Part shown: piece after piece, positions 33,663-45,140 of the stretch
Position numbering within the stretch: the first letter of the stretch is position 1
Layout of the letters: every line of letters starts with the position of its first letter
Assembly: GCF_008728515.1 (NCBI RefSeq)
Contig: NC_044981.1
Span: 94,892,426 to 94,956,425 of the forward strand
Direction of reading: 5' to 3'
Length of the DNA: 64,000 nt
Origin: Papio anubis
Lineage: Eukaryota; Chordata; Mammalia; Primates; Cercopithecidae
Made by a program: the position numbers and the translations under genes
Notes under the pieces: generated by a model
Databases searched by the model: none
The model's input: only the letters and a program-made list of their open reading frames with translations
Told to the model about the DNA's origin: nothing

Positions 33663-36494
33663 TCCCATGTGTCCCTAATTTCTTTTCCGTTTTAGAAAGC
33701 AGTTTACTAATTTGGCTGTGCTGTGAAAAATCCCTGAGAGGTTGTAGCAGTTTTACTGCTCCACGCCATCTGCATATCTCATCAGATCACACTACATAAT
33801 CTCTTTGGGAAAAAGGATGATGGGGCAAGACCAAAAGGGCCAGGCTAAAAGATAAAGCCACCAAATAGCTTTACAGAGATGTCAGTTCAGCACACGCATA
33901 GGAGCATCAGGCAATGGAAGTGACATTCCAAACAACATGTCTTTTTCCCCTCCACACATTAAAAATGCTTCTATTAATTGAAAGCAGATAAAAGGTGAAA
34001 TAATACAATGCACAGTAACTCATGTTAAAGCTTGCAGGTAAAAGACTGAATTCTTGTGTGAAATAAATGGCTTTCCACTTAATAAACTGGAGTTGTTCCA
34101 AGGACATCTTTTCATTTACGGAGCAGGTGCAGATGAAGTTTTGAGAAACTTGTACAGTATTTTTAAAAATAAAACATTTAATTAACAAGCTTGAAAACAG
34201 TGGAGCACTTGAGGTGAAAAACAATTGTTTTATATCAAACAGTGCAAATCCAATTTGTGAATGCAACTGTATTGAAAAGCTTGAAAATATTAATGAATTG
34301 CTGTGGGCTTTAAAAAAGAAGTTTTAATTTTCTTTCAAGGTTTTCCCTTGAGACAAGTTCTAAGTCAGAAAAGATGTTCAAATGAATGCAAAAAAAGTAT
34401 ATTCTATTTGAAGGTCCAAATGCTTATCTAAAAGAAACAAAGATGAAAAGGGTAGAATATTTATAAGCATTAAAAAATAAACCAAATTCAAACACATCTC
34501 TATATGTGGATCTTTTTGTTAAGGTGGTTTGGAATTGCAGTTTCCATCATGACTGTTTACTCACTTATTCTTAGGATTTAAACACAACAAATTTGGAAAA
34601 ATAATATAATATTAAAGATACATGCTGTTTCACAAGGGATGAAGCCATAAGGGATCTATGAAAGGTTATATATTAAAAAAAGAATCTTGAGAAAGATACT
34701 GTTTCAAGATAAGACAACTTTGGTCAAAGGCTTAAATTTCTTTTCATTAAGTTTTCTGTAGAATAATCCCTCCTGATTCCAGCGTTTTATAGCAAAAGAT
34801 CTAGTAACAGCACATGCTGTTGGTCATACCAAATATTGCTCCAGGCCACAGTATTTGCTGGGCTCTCAGGTAATTGCTTATTTAGTGACTCTGGTCAGGA
34901 ACCCTGAGCCACATGACAGGGTTAGGTGTCCTGCAAGGCAAGCTGACAAATCCTTGTGATGACAGCCAGGTCTTTTGGCAGAGTGTCGAGAACTGACAGG
35001 CCACCAGTGCTCCTTTCCTTTGTGTCTTCTGTTTGCAAAAATGCAACAAATAAAAATCACTAAAGAGCTTCTAGGAAAGTCAGCCTGCACTGTGGGGACT
35101 TAATGAGATTAAAGAAAAACTTGATTTATTTCTCTTTCTTGACAAGGGCTTGTTTCCCAGAGGTAATCCTGAAGCCACCAGAAGAAAATTAAATGTACCC
35201 AAGATGATGGTCTCCAAGTTACTCACAGAAAAAGTCAGAACAGTGCTCACCACCTACAGAATCCTGGTTATTCTGTAGTATACAACCTTTCTAATAGCTA
35301 TTATCCCCATCTCTTCATAATATCAAATAGGTTACAAACAGATAATGGTTGAATAAGAGGTGATGCTCTAATTTTCCTTTTATAAAAACTAAAGAATCTT
35401 GATGCCATGTGCTTAATTTTTCATGTCTTAAATTTTAATACCTGGACTTTTAGTGTATTAATTTTTGTTTAGGAAAAGAAAACAAATAAGCAAAGAGGGA
35501 AAAACAAGGCAATGAATAGAAAGTAGTAAAAGTAACCAGCTTACTACAAAGCACATTGGCCTTCTGTGCTATTAAATTACATTAGTTAATGCTCACACTT
35601 AAAAAGTGCTCAGTTTTCTTAAATGTGTGCTGCTATTACAGCTCTAAATAAATTCCTCATTAAGCTGCTCAGTTTCTCTTCCCTTGTGTTTCAGGGTTTA
35701 ATTCTTTTTTTCTAGACTAGTCAAGTGCAGCAGTGAGAAGCGGGGAAAGAGTAGCACAAGGAGTTTGATCTGTAACTGACTGTGAACAATTAATTGAGAT
35801 AACATTATCTTCGAACCAGCCACATTTTTTTTGTTGTTTCTCTGTCATTTTGCTTTCTGATCCCTTGATTCTCTTCATTCAAACCATTTGCTTAATTATT
35901 TAACCTTCTTAATTCTCACTCTCTTCCACTCTTCTCAATCAGCCTTTCATCTTTTTAGGTGTCCTATCACATCTTAATCTTTCTTAGTGAACTTTTATTA
36001 GTGAAACTGTTATGTATTAACTGAAGCCACAGAGATTAAAGATAATTTCTACTTCCTTAAAAACCACAATATTTATTTTTTCTTTTGTTATATCATCAGA
36101 CGTAATGCAATACAAATATTACCAGTTTATGGTTTCATGTAGTATTTTTAAGTCCTTGCTACAATGTTATTTGCCATGTAGAAGAACCAGAGACTTTTAG
36201 AAATTATAGCAACTCTTAACCAGAAAATAGAGGAGAAACTTTATAAACTAGTCTCCTCATAGACCCCTCACTAGCAGGACTTTTACTAATGTTAGAGAAT
36301 ATAATGGAGGTTTGCCTGTGACATCTGGCAGAACTTTCATTCTTACGGTTGATATGGCTAAATCATTCCAGGCTAAGGGCTCCATTGAAAAGAACAATAT
36401 TTAAAGATAGAGGAAAGAAGCATTTTGATCAACCACACATATAGGGGGATGTTAGAAAAGAATTTTGACAGGAATAATAGAAAATCATAGTAAA
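33663..36494. other. unique gene-desert sequence
   Basis: About 2.8 kb without recognisable interspersed repeats, unusual for this window. AT-rich with many TAAT cores, for instance at 33972-34200 and 35560-35720. Candidate conserved regulatory sequence; no gene seen. Confidence 0.5.
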
Positions 36495-36650
36495 TATATG
36501 TAACCTTGACGAAATTACTTAACCTCCTTATGCTCCAATTTCCTCACCTACAAAATTGGAAAGGTAATAGTAATATTTGTCTCATAAGGATATTGTGGTA
36601 ATTAAATGAGTTGTTATATATTAGTGAAATATTTAGGTAAGTGGAACTTA
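36495..36650 (+). repeat. MIR SINE fragment
   Basis: ACCTTGACGAAATTACTTAAC, CTCCAATTTCCTCACCTAC, AAAATTGGAAAGGTAATAG and TTAAATGAGTTGTTA follow MIR order. Confidence 0.7.
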
Positions 36651-36699
36651 TTGTTAAATGTTAAAATAATGACAAGTTCCACCATTTATAGCTTTCTTT

Positions 36700-37935
36700 G
36701 TGGCTGAATTACAATACATATGTATGTCTTCTCCAAAGAAGACATACAAATGGTCAACATGTATAAAAAATTAGTAATCATCAGAGAAATGCAAATTAAA
36801 ATCACAATGTAAGGTATTACTTTACACTGGTTAGAATGACTTATCAAAAAGACAAAAGATAGGCCGGGCATGGTAGCTCATGCCTGTAATCCCGGAGCTT
36901 TGGGAGGCTGAGGCAGGCAGATTACTTGAGGTCAGGAGTTTGAGACCAGCCTGGCCAACATGGTGAAACACTGTCTCTACTAAAAATACAAAAATTAGCC
37001 AGGCGTGGTGCTACATGACTGTAACCCAGTTGCTTGGGAGGCTGGGGCAGAAGAATCACTTGAACCTGGGAGGTGGAGGTTGCAGTGAGCCAAGATCGCG
37101 CCACTGCACTCTAGCCTGGGTGACAGAATGAGACTCTGTCTCAAAACAAACAAACAAGCAAGCAAACAAACAAGCAAAACAAACGATAAATGTTGGAGAA
37201 GATGTGGAGAAAGGAAACCACTACACACTGTTGGTGGGACTGCAAATTAGTACAGCCATTATGGAAAACAGTATGGAGGTTTCTAAAAAATTAAAAATAG
37301 AATTACCATTTGATCTAGAAATCCCACTACTGAGTATACAGTCAAACAAAATGAAATCAGTATGTTGAAGAGATATCTTCAGTTCCATGCTTATTGCAGA
37401 ACTATTTATAATAGCCAAGATTTGGAAGCAACCTAATCTTCCAACAATGGATAAATGGGTAAAGAAAATGTGGTATAAATACTTAATGAAATATGATTCA
37501 GCCTTAAAAAGAAGAAAATCCTGTCATTTGTGACAACATGGATGAACCTGGAAGATATTACATTAAGTGAAATAAGCCAGGTGCAGAAACACAAATACTG
37601 TGGGCTCTCACTTATATGTGGAATTTAAAAAGTTGAATCCATAGAATGATGGTTACCAGGGGCTGTGGGGAGGAGGGACTGCAGAAATATTGGTCAAAGG
37701 ATACACAATTTCAGTTAGATAGGAGGAATCAAGAGATCCATTGTACAATACGTGATTATAGTATATAACAATGTATTGTATTCTTGAAAATTTCTGAGTA
37801 GATTTTAAAATGTTCTCACCACAAAAATTGATATGCAAGGTAATGTATATGTTAATTAGCTCAATTTAATCATTCCACAGTATGTGCATATTTCAAAAGA
37901 ACATGTCGTACATGATAAATATATACAAAAAGAGT
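36700..37935 (+). mobile_element. L1MA-type LINE 3' end, interrupted by an Alu
   Basis: ORF2-end sequence (AATGGTCAACATGTATAAAA, ATCATCAGAGAAATGCAAAT) resumes after the Alu (GATGTGGAGAAAGGAAACC) and runs into a 3' UTR with GGTTACCAGGGGCTGTGG, ATTGTACAATACGTGATTAT and CTCACCACAAAAATTG, ending in GTACATGATAAATATATAC. Diverged, with frame breaks; older than the L1PA copy at 20 kb. Confidence 0.85.
36862..37177 (+). mobile_element. AluS SINE in L1MA
   Basis: Dimeric Alu with an (AAAC)/(AAGC)-type tail. Likely target duplication GACAAAAGATA at 36851-36861 and AACAAACGATA at 37178-37188, imperfect. Confidence 0.88.
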
Positions 37936-38079
37936 TCTAATACATAAATAGCTCTAGGTCATTGTGCTTTCTTGATTTTATTTGACTGCCTTTTGTTGTA
38001 GATGTCATTTTTTGTTTCTATTAGCCAGTATTCTCTTGCTGCTTCTGATATACTGCCATATGTTGCATTCATTCACTCT

Positions 38080-38945
38080 ATAGACCAACACCATCTAATA
38101 GCTGAATACGTAATTTATAATTTCCAGTAGTCACATTAAGCAAAGTAAAGAGAAACAGGTGAAATGATCTTTAATAATATATTTTATATAACACAGTGTA
38201 TTCAAAATGCTATCATTTCAACATGTAATCAATATACAAATATTGATGTATTATATATATATATTTTTAAAATTCCAAGTCTTTGAAATCTGGTGTGTAT
38301 TTAACTCTTGCAACACAACTCAATTAGAATGCTAAATTTTAGTTAGACACATGTTATTTATTTAGATTTCATAAAATTTACAGTTGAAAAGTGGATTCAT
38401 GTATCCAAATTGTTTTGAGAGTATTTAAAAGTTTCTCAATAAGTGAATTGAATGGCAGTGTATTAGTCCATTTTTATGCTGCTATGAAAAAATACCCAAC
38501 ACTGGGCAATTTGTAAAGAACATGAGGTTTAATGGACTTCCAGTTCCACATGACTGGGGAGGCTTCACAATCGTGGTGGAAGGTGAAGGAGGAGCAAAGG
38601 CACGTTTTACATGGTGGCAGGCAAGAGAACGTGTGTGGGGAAACTATCCATTATAAAACCATCAAATCTTGTAAGATTTATTCATTATCGTGAGAATAGC
38701 AAGGGAAAAAAACTGACCCCATGATTCAATTACCTCCCACAAGGTCCCTCCCATGACACATGGGGATTATGAGAGCTACAATTCAAGATGAGATTTGGGT
38801 GGGGACACAGCCAAACCATATCAAGCAGTTTTAAAATTAAAATTAATTAAATTAAAATAAAACAAAATAAAAATTCAGATCCTTAGTCTTGCTGGCTACT
38901 TTTCAAGTGCTCAGTAGCCACATGTGGTATGGCTGTTGCACTGGT
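38080..38945 (+). mobile_element. ancient nonautonomous DNA-transposon-like repeat, split by a MaLR LTR
   Basis: Phrases TTTCCAGTAGTCACATTAAG, AGAAACAGGTGAAATGATC, ATTTCAACATGTAATCAATA and, after the LTR, TTTTCAAGTGCTCAGTAGCC and ACATGTGGTATGGCTG occur in one abundant mammalian repeat. I recall it as a short DNA transposon, but the name is uncertain. The left part is 38080-38458, the right part 38829-38945. Confidence 0.55.
38459..38823 (-). mobile_element. solo MaLR LTR (MST group)
   Basis: 365 bases with TGTATTAGTC and AACCATATCA borders. Flanking bases ggcag and agcag (4 of 5) are the target duplication. No internal region. It interrupts the repeat at 38080-38945. Confidence 0.87.
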
Positions 38946-40152
38946 AAATACTGTTACTGAATACCTAAGATGTATAAAAAGGCCTTAGGTAGAGATAAGT
39001 TAAAGACATATTGCCCCTCCCCTCTTCAAGAGTGGAGGAGTTGAGAGAGGTACAAAAAGACAGCAATAGTGTGAGAGCAGTTCTTTGTCTCTTCCTATAG
39101 AGTAATGTGACTTTGTGGCTAAAAGACCTCTTTTTGTGATTCCTTTTGAGTTCATGTCTATAATTGAGATCACTGAGGTTGCTGACAGTCTGACTTCTCC
39201 ATAGGTGAGGCATTATTTTGTATTTGTCACATATCAGGGTTGTGCATGATTGTTGTATTTGTAATGCTTTTCATGATCAAATAAAGCACTTTGCATTTAA
39301 ACTGTGGCTTTGATCAAATAGCTCCATATTTCCCCGTGTGGAATCAGATTTTCTAATGTTAAAATGTACACATTTCTCAATTATTCGAGCTCCCTGTCCA
39401 TACTGTTGTTAACCTCAGATTTCTGTCTCATTTCATCCCTTCAACTAACTAGATTTTTCTCATTATTTTCTGCTATTGAGCCCAGTGTTGCACAGAAAAG
39501 TTGATTTGTTAATTAGTTTAATTGCCTCTTCTCATAATGGCGGGGTAAGATTGGCGGAGGAAGCTTGTTATCAGTCTGTGCTACTGGTAAGCAGTAATTA
39601 CAGATAATGATGCTTTTGTCTTGCGGTATTCTGAAGATTGTCTTGAACTCCTCCTCGTTGAATTAGCAAATGGACTGTCATGTTGAATTCTCTGGTTTCT
39701 TCCCCCAACTCGTCCTCTACCCTCCACCAATGAAACAAAATTACAGCTTGTTAGGTGGAAGCTCATTTGAAGTCTCAATTTTCTTGAGTATTCAGCTCTC
39801 ATGGGGAAGTGCCAGCTGCTCAGTCATGGCCACAGCACTTGCCTTTGGCTTAAGATTCCTACTCAACTGGCATCCTACAACTCTTTGATTTTTCTTTTGC
39901 GTGAAGAGGCAGCGGTTGTCTTGACAGCGGAGTTAAAGCTCTGTCCTTGTACTTTGATGCACATTGTGGTACAATCTAATAATCAAAGTCATTTGTCAAG
40001 AAATAGGGTGTTCACACTTTTCTCTGAAGAGATTGGAATAAACAACAGATTTTATGTGGATGTAAGCCAGAAAGGGCAGTCACCACCACTTTAAAAATGT
40101 GCCTGAAATGTACAGCCCAGAGTAGGTTTTAACTAAGACTGTATCTTTATAT
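38946..40152. other. unique sequence with homeodomain-type motifs
   Basis: No gene or repeat recognised. Between about 39480 and 39700 there are several TAAT cores and CpGs (see findings). Confidence 0.5.
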
Positions 40153-40372
40153 CAGCAGTTCTCAACCTGGGACAACTTTTATTCCCAGGAGATATTTGGC
40201 AATGTCTGGTGACATTTGTGGTTTTCACGACTGATGAGGGGAGGGACAGCTGGCATCCAGCAGGTAGAGGTCAGGGCTGCTGCTTAACATCCTACAATGC
40301 ACAGGACGGTCCTTCACAATAAAGAATTATCTGACTCACAGATGGCAATAGTGCTGAGGTTGAGAAACTTTA
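40153..40372 (+). mobile_element. MER5A-type nonautonomous hAT DNA transposon
   Basis: It starts CAGCAGTTCTCAACC and ends GGTTGAGAAACTTTA, near-complementary ends, with the internal GGCAATGTCTGGTGACATTT and CATCCTACAATGCACAGGAC blocks. Flanks CTTTATAT and CTTCATAT match in 7 of 8 bases, the duplication length of hAT elements. Confidence 0.9.
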
Positions 40373-40380
40373 CTTCATAT

Positions 40381-41330
40381 GATTATGAAGGGAGCCCTGT
40401 GGTATATTTGATCCCCACCCTGAACAGTCAATTATTTATATGATTTGGGGGAATAGTTGATTGAGTAGGAAAATTGGAATTAATTGCTAAGAGGATGGGT
40501 TTTCCATGTCCTGCTGTGGGGACTCTTTATGGACAATAGATAGGGAATAAAAGTAGAGATTAAAAACCCCTGTCCTCATAATTACAGTAGAAACTTATTT
40601 TTCACTGTTGCATGAGTGTAATAGAAGCAATATGCTAAACTCTACATGCTTCCAACTTACTGAAAAATTCTCTAATAGAACCACATTCTTTTACCAGCAG
40701 GGAGAAATTACATGGTCCATGAATGTTATAATCAGATGTATTTTAGCCAAAGCCTGCTTGCTCCTTTCATATCTTGAGGTTAGACTCCATTTTTAGAAAA
40801 TCCTGATGTTGTAGTCTTGACACCAAGTCCAGTCTTCTCAGAGCAACTTGGTGAGGCTCAGACATTAATTTATCTAATCAAAGTAAAGAGTTTGTTTGAA
40901 TAGACACAATTTCTAGTAGTCTCTTAGACTGAGATGGATCTAGAGTTTGAGCTAGGATCACCTTGAAGCTGACAATCCATTCTTTCTAGTATGTTTTGGA
41001 TAGCATGCCATAAACACCAATTTATTCTTGACACAGCCTGGCATGTGAAAATGGGGTGACATATTTTAACATATTTATATCTCCATAGGCCAAGAAGAGA
41101 ACAATGATAACTCTATAAAGAAGACATTTCTAACAACTAGAACTCTCTCTCAAAAGATGGTGAATTTTCTTTCTCTCACTGGGAATTTTTTGGTAGAGGC
41201 CATATGACCACATACAGATATTATTGTATTGAGTTGAAAATTGGATTTGATGATTTCTGATGGATTATAACTCTGAGGGTCTCTGATTTAATGATTCCGC
41301 AAATTTACCCTTAAGAACCTACAATTTTGC
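40381..41330. other. unique intergenic sequence
   Basis: No gene or repeat recognised. Confidence 0.5.
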
Positions 41331-41334
41331 AGCC

Positions 41335-41600
41335 TCTCCATCCCCCAATTCCCCATTCTTCCATGTGCATTTCTCAATATTCATTATCGTCTCTGTAATC
41401 CCCCAAACGAGACCACTGCTGGCATCTTTTCTGCGCCTTGCACATGCCATGCTTTTTCAGTCTCCCACTCCTGGAATGTCTTCTGCTTTTCCTTCAAGGT
41501 TTAGCTCCAACACTACCTTTCATGAAGCCCTTTCCTATTGTTCTACCCTAAAATGTTTGTTTCTTTTCTTATTTCTTTCACACTTGTCATCTGGGTTATA
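41335..41600 (+). repeat. L2 LINE fragment
   Basis: Sense L2: CTGCGCCTTGCACATGCCATG, CACTCCTGGAATGTCTTCTGC, AAGGTTTAGCTCCAACACTAC, CATGAAGCCCTTTCC. Diverged. Confidence 0.7.
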
Positions 41601-41869
41601 TTCATAGGGGGTTATAGTCATAGGGAATGTGTCAATGTTTTCATAAATGCACTAGCAGAAGAAAAATTGATTTCTATTGTAATTTCTCTGTTTCTATGTT
41701 TACTTCTTATTTAGGAGTTCTTTATCTCTTCATAATTAGTGACATTAAGACCATTTAGCACTTGGTTCTATGTTGCCTTATTTTCTTGCCTCTTTATACT
41801 AAGTTTTTCTAAAAGAAGGGAAAATTGTTTTGGCCTGCATTATCCCAGGATCCACGGGATATCAATAGA

Positions 41870-42243
41870 TGTTGCAATGGACTGAATGGTTGTGTCCCCC
41901 TGAAATCCGTATGTTGAAATCCTAACCTCCAATGTGATGGCATTAGAAAGCGGAGACTTTGAGAGATAATTTAGGTCATAAGAGTGGATTTCTACTAAAT
42001 GGGATTAATGCACTTTTAAAAGGGACCCCAGAGAGATCTCTCTTGGCGTCTTCTTACCAATGTGAGGATACGACAAGAAGTTTGCAGTCTGCACTTCAGA
42101 AGAAGGCCCTCTCCAGAACCTCACCATGTCCATATTGGCCCCTGGTCTCAGACCTTCAGCCTCCAGAACTGTGAGAAGTGTTTGTTGTTTGTGAGCCAGC
42201 CAGTCAATGGTAATTTGTTGGAGCAGCCCAAATGGCCTAAGAT
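41870..42243 (+). mobile_element. MLT1-type MaLR LTR
   Basis: It begins TGTTGCAATGGACTGAATGG and contains ATGTTGAAATCCTAACCTCC, GGGACCCCAGAGAGATC, CAGCCTCCAGAACTGTGAG and an end near CAGCCCAAATGGCC. About 374 bases; solo. Older and more diverged than the MST/THE1 copies. Confidence 0.85.
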
Positions 42244-42483
42244 GTTATTTGAAAAAATGTTTCCATGCTCAGATACTTTTGGGAAACATGGAGTTAACAT
42301 AGTTATACAGTATTCTTAACTGAAATATGACTTAAGAGGAAGGCTAGAGTATCAGCATTTTCCAGTTTTTTGGCTATGCAGGCCATTTCTTCCCAGAAGG
42401 TCTCCTGATACCTCGAGGAATACTAGTGATGTTTATAACTCTGATTTCAGTTTGGATTGTTTATTTAAAGAATAATAAATTTT

Positions 42484-42808
42484 GGCTGGGCGCTGTGGCT
42501 CACGCCTGTAATCCCAGCACTTTGGGAGGCCGAGGTGGGCGGATCATGAGGATCAGGAAATCCAGACCATCCTGGCTAACACGGTGAGACTCCGTCTCTA
42601 CTAAAAACAAAAAAAATTAGCCAGGCGTGGTGGCGGGCGCCTGTAGTCCCAGCTACTCAGGAGGCTGAGGCAGGAGAATGGCGAGAACCAAGGAGGCGGA
42701 GCTTGCAGTGAGCCAAGATCGGGCCACTGCACTACAGCCTGGGGGACAGAGCGAGACTCTCTCTCAAAAAAACAAAACAAAATAAAAGAAACAACAAACC
42801 AAACAAAA
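42484..42808 (+). mobile_element. AluY SINE
   Basis: Full-length. AluY-type positions include GGCGGGCGCCTGTAGTCCC and GGAGGCGGAGCTTGCAGTG. A perfect 17-base duplication, AAAGAATAATAAATTTT, lies at 42467-42483 and 42809-42825. Confidence 0.93.
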
Positions 42809-42855
42809 AAAGAATAATAAATTTTGGGTGATAGCATTATGTTGCCTTATTAGGT

Positions 42856-43154
42856 GTTTTTTTTTTGGGGGGGGGACAGAGTTTCGCTCTTGTTGCCCAG
42901 GCTGGAATGCAATGGCGTGATCTCTGCTCACCGCAATCTTCGCCTCCCGGATTCAATCAATTCTCCTGCCTCAGCCTCTTGAGTAGCTGGGATTACTGGT
43001 ATGTGCCACCACACCTGGCTAATTTTGTATTTTTCAGTGGAGACGGGGTTTCTCCATGTTGGTCAGGCTGGTCTCGAACTTCCAACCTCAGGTGATCAGA
43101 CCACCCTGGCCTTCAGAAGTGCTGGGATTACAGGGGTGAACCACCGCTCCTGGC
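42856..43154 (-). mobile_element. AluS SINE, inverted relative to the adjacent AluY
   Basis: Full Alu in minus orientation, with its tail now T(8)G(10). The duplication CCTTATTAGGT lies at 42845-42855 and 43155-43165. It is only 47 bases from the AluY at 42484-42808. Confidence 0.93.
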
Positions 43155-43165
43155 CCTTATTAGGT

Positions 43166-44049
43166 TTCATAAGCAGAGAAGAAAGCTAGTCCTGCGTAAA
43201 TACAATAGCAATTAAGAATAAATAACAAGCTTCATATGTGAAAGTAACTTCTGTGTACTTCTGTGGTAAACAATGTACATATTCATACCCTAATAATCTA
43301 TACTTAGGTAGAGAAAGTAAGAGTCAATCTTACAGCAAAAATGCAAGAAAAAAAACCACACAAAAAACCAAACCTCTAAGTCAACTTAATGCCTCAAAGA
43401 AGACCAGACGCTCTCTTTGGTTTTGATCCTTTTGTTCCTCTGATACAGACATGAAGTACCAAACACTAAATATTTCTCTTTTAGCAGGTACTAAAACTAA
43501 TTAAGAGTTTCTCGGTGGAGGTGATTTTAGCACCCTAAATCTTTCAGTTTACATTAATCTAGTGCTTTCTTTTGGTGGTGTCTGCTCTATGCCAGCCCCT
43601 CCTCCTTCTTGTAGAACCCTCATAGGTTTACTATTCACCTAGAATTGTTTTCTTTCCTCTTGAGAAAGGCTATTTTTTTTTCTTTGTGAATATTTATAGG
43701 TGAAAATTAAAACACATCACTAATATTTACTGACAGACTAGAACAGTGGTCTTCCATGGATAATGATTCCTATGGGCAAGCATGTGTTAGAAAAGAACAT
43801 TAGGAAAGTTAAATTCAGTTAAGCCAAGTGTTTATATCCTGTTTTTTCCAAACATTATATTTGCTGGGTGGGGCACAGAAGTTAACAGAAACACATGAAA
43901 ATAATTCTTTCTCTCCATCTATTGAAGAAATTTATATAACTGGAAAAATATGTAGTATTTCTCTAACTTCTATCTTTCAAGTATCTCTTTTCTATGTCTG
44001 CCCAGACATTACTTTAGTCAAGGTCTCATAATTTCTATCCTGGACTGAC
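43166..44049. other. unique intergenic sequence
   Basis: No gene or repeat recognised. Confidence 0.5.
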
Positions 44050-44715
44050 CATGATTAAGTCTAGAGATATAAGGTATAGCATGGGGATTATAGTTCATAA
44101 TCTTGTGTTGTATACTAAAATTTACTGAGAGAGTAGATGTCAGGTACTCTTACTATACACACACAAAAAGGATAACAATGGAAGGTGATATAGTTTCGAT
44201 GTGTGTACCTACCCAAATCTCATGTTGGAATGTAATCCTCCGGGTTGAAGGTGGGGTCTGGTGGGAGGTGATTGGATCATAGGGGTAGATTTCTTGTGAA
44301 TGGTTTAGTACTGTCCCCTTGGTACTGTCCTCATGATAGTGAGTGAGTTCTTATGAAATTTGGTCATTTAAAAATGTGTGGCACCTTCCCCTTCTCTCTT
44401 TCTTGCTTTTCCTCCTGCAATGTGAGACACCTGCTCCCCCTTCACCTTCCACCATCATCGGAAGCTTCCTGAGGTATCCCCAGAAGCTGATGCCTGTGTT
44501 ATGCTTCCTGTAGCGCCTGCAGAACCATTAGCCAATTAAATATTTTCTTTATAATTACCTAGTCTCAGGTATGCCTTTATAGCAATACAAGAGCGAACTA
44601 ATACAGAAGGTGATGGATATGTTAATTTGACTTTAGTACTTATTTCACTATGTATATGTATATCAAAACATGATGTCATACACCTTGTATATACAAAATA
44701 AAAAATAAATTAAAA
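44050..44715 (+). mobile_element. L1M-type LINE 3' end, interrupted by an MST LTR
   Basis: Left of the LTR: GGTATAGCATGGGGATTATAG, TTACTGAGAGAGTAGATGTC. Right of it: GGTGATGGATATGTTAATTTG, TATATCAAAACATGATGTC and an A-rich tail. The two parts are contiguous in L1 3' UTRs. Confidence 0.8.
44186..44605 (+). mobile_element. solo MSTA/MSTB LTR (MaLR)
   Basis: 420 bases, starting TGATATAGTTTC and ending CTAATACA, with GAATGGTTTAGTACTGTCC, GTGATAGTGAGTGAGTTC-like and AGCCAATTAAATATTTTC blocks. Perfect five-base duplication gaagg at 44181-44185 and 44606-44610. Confidence 0.93.
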
Positions 44716-44744
44716 AATTAAACTCAATTGCTTATTTTACCCTG

Positions 44745-45140
44745 GTTTCACTGAAATCTATCCTTAAACTACCATCAGAGAGATCTTTCTAAAATGCAAA
44801 TCTCATCAGCTATTTGCAGAATTCCCCAGTGGCTCTTCAGCGCCTAAAGCATAAAGCTGAGTCTTCTCAGCTGGGTAGACCAAGCTCTTTGTGATTTTTT
44901 TCAACTTTATTTCTAGCCACTACCCCCAGTGCTCTTCCTGCCCCCGACATATGTAACTTCTTACTGCCATGCATAACTACCCATACCTCTCTGCGTTTGC
45001 ACATTTTGTCCTTCTGACTAGGTGCCCTTCATCAAGCCCATGTCTAACTGTTGGGTTCTGATTTATCTCCCAGGTCTCGGTCCAAGGTATGTCTTCTGGA
45101 GATTCCTCCATCCTCCCATCCTCCAGAAAGAGCTGGGTGA
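44745..45140 (+). repeat. L2 LINE fragment
   Basis: Sense L2 text: AAAATGCAAATCTCATCAG, TTCCCCAGTGGCTCTTCAG, CTTTATTTCTAGCCACTACC. Diverged. Confidence 0.6.
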
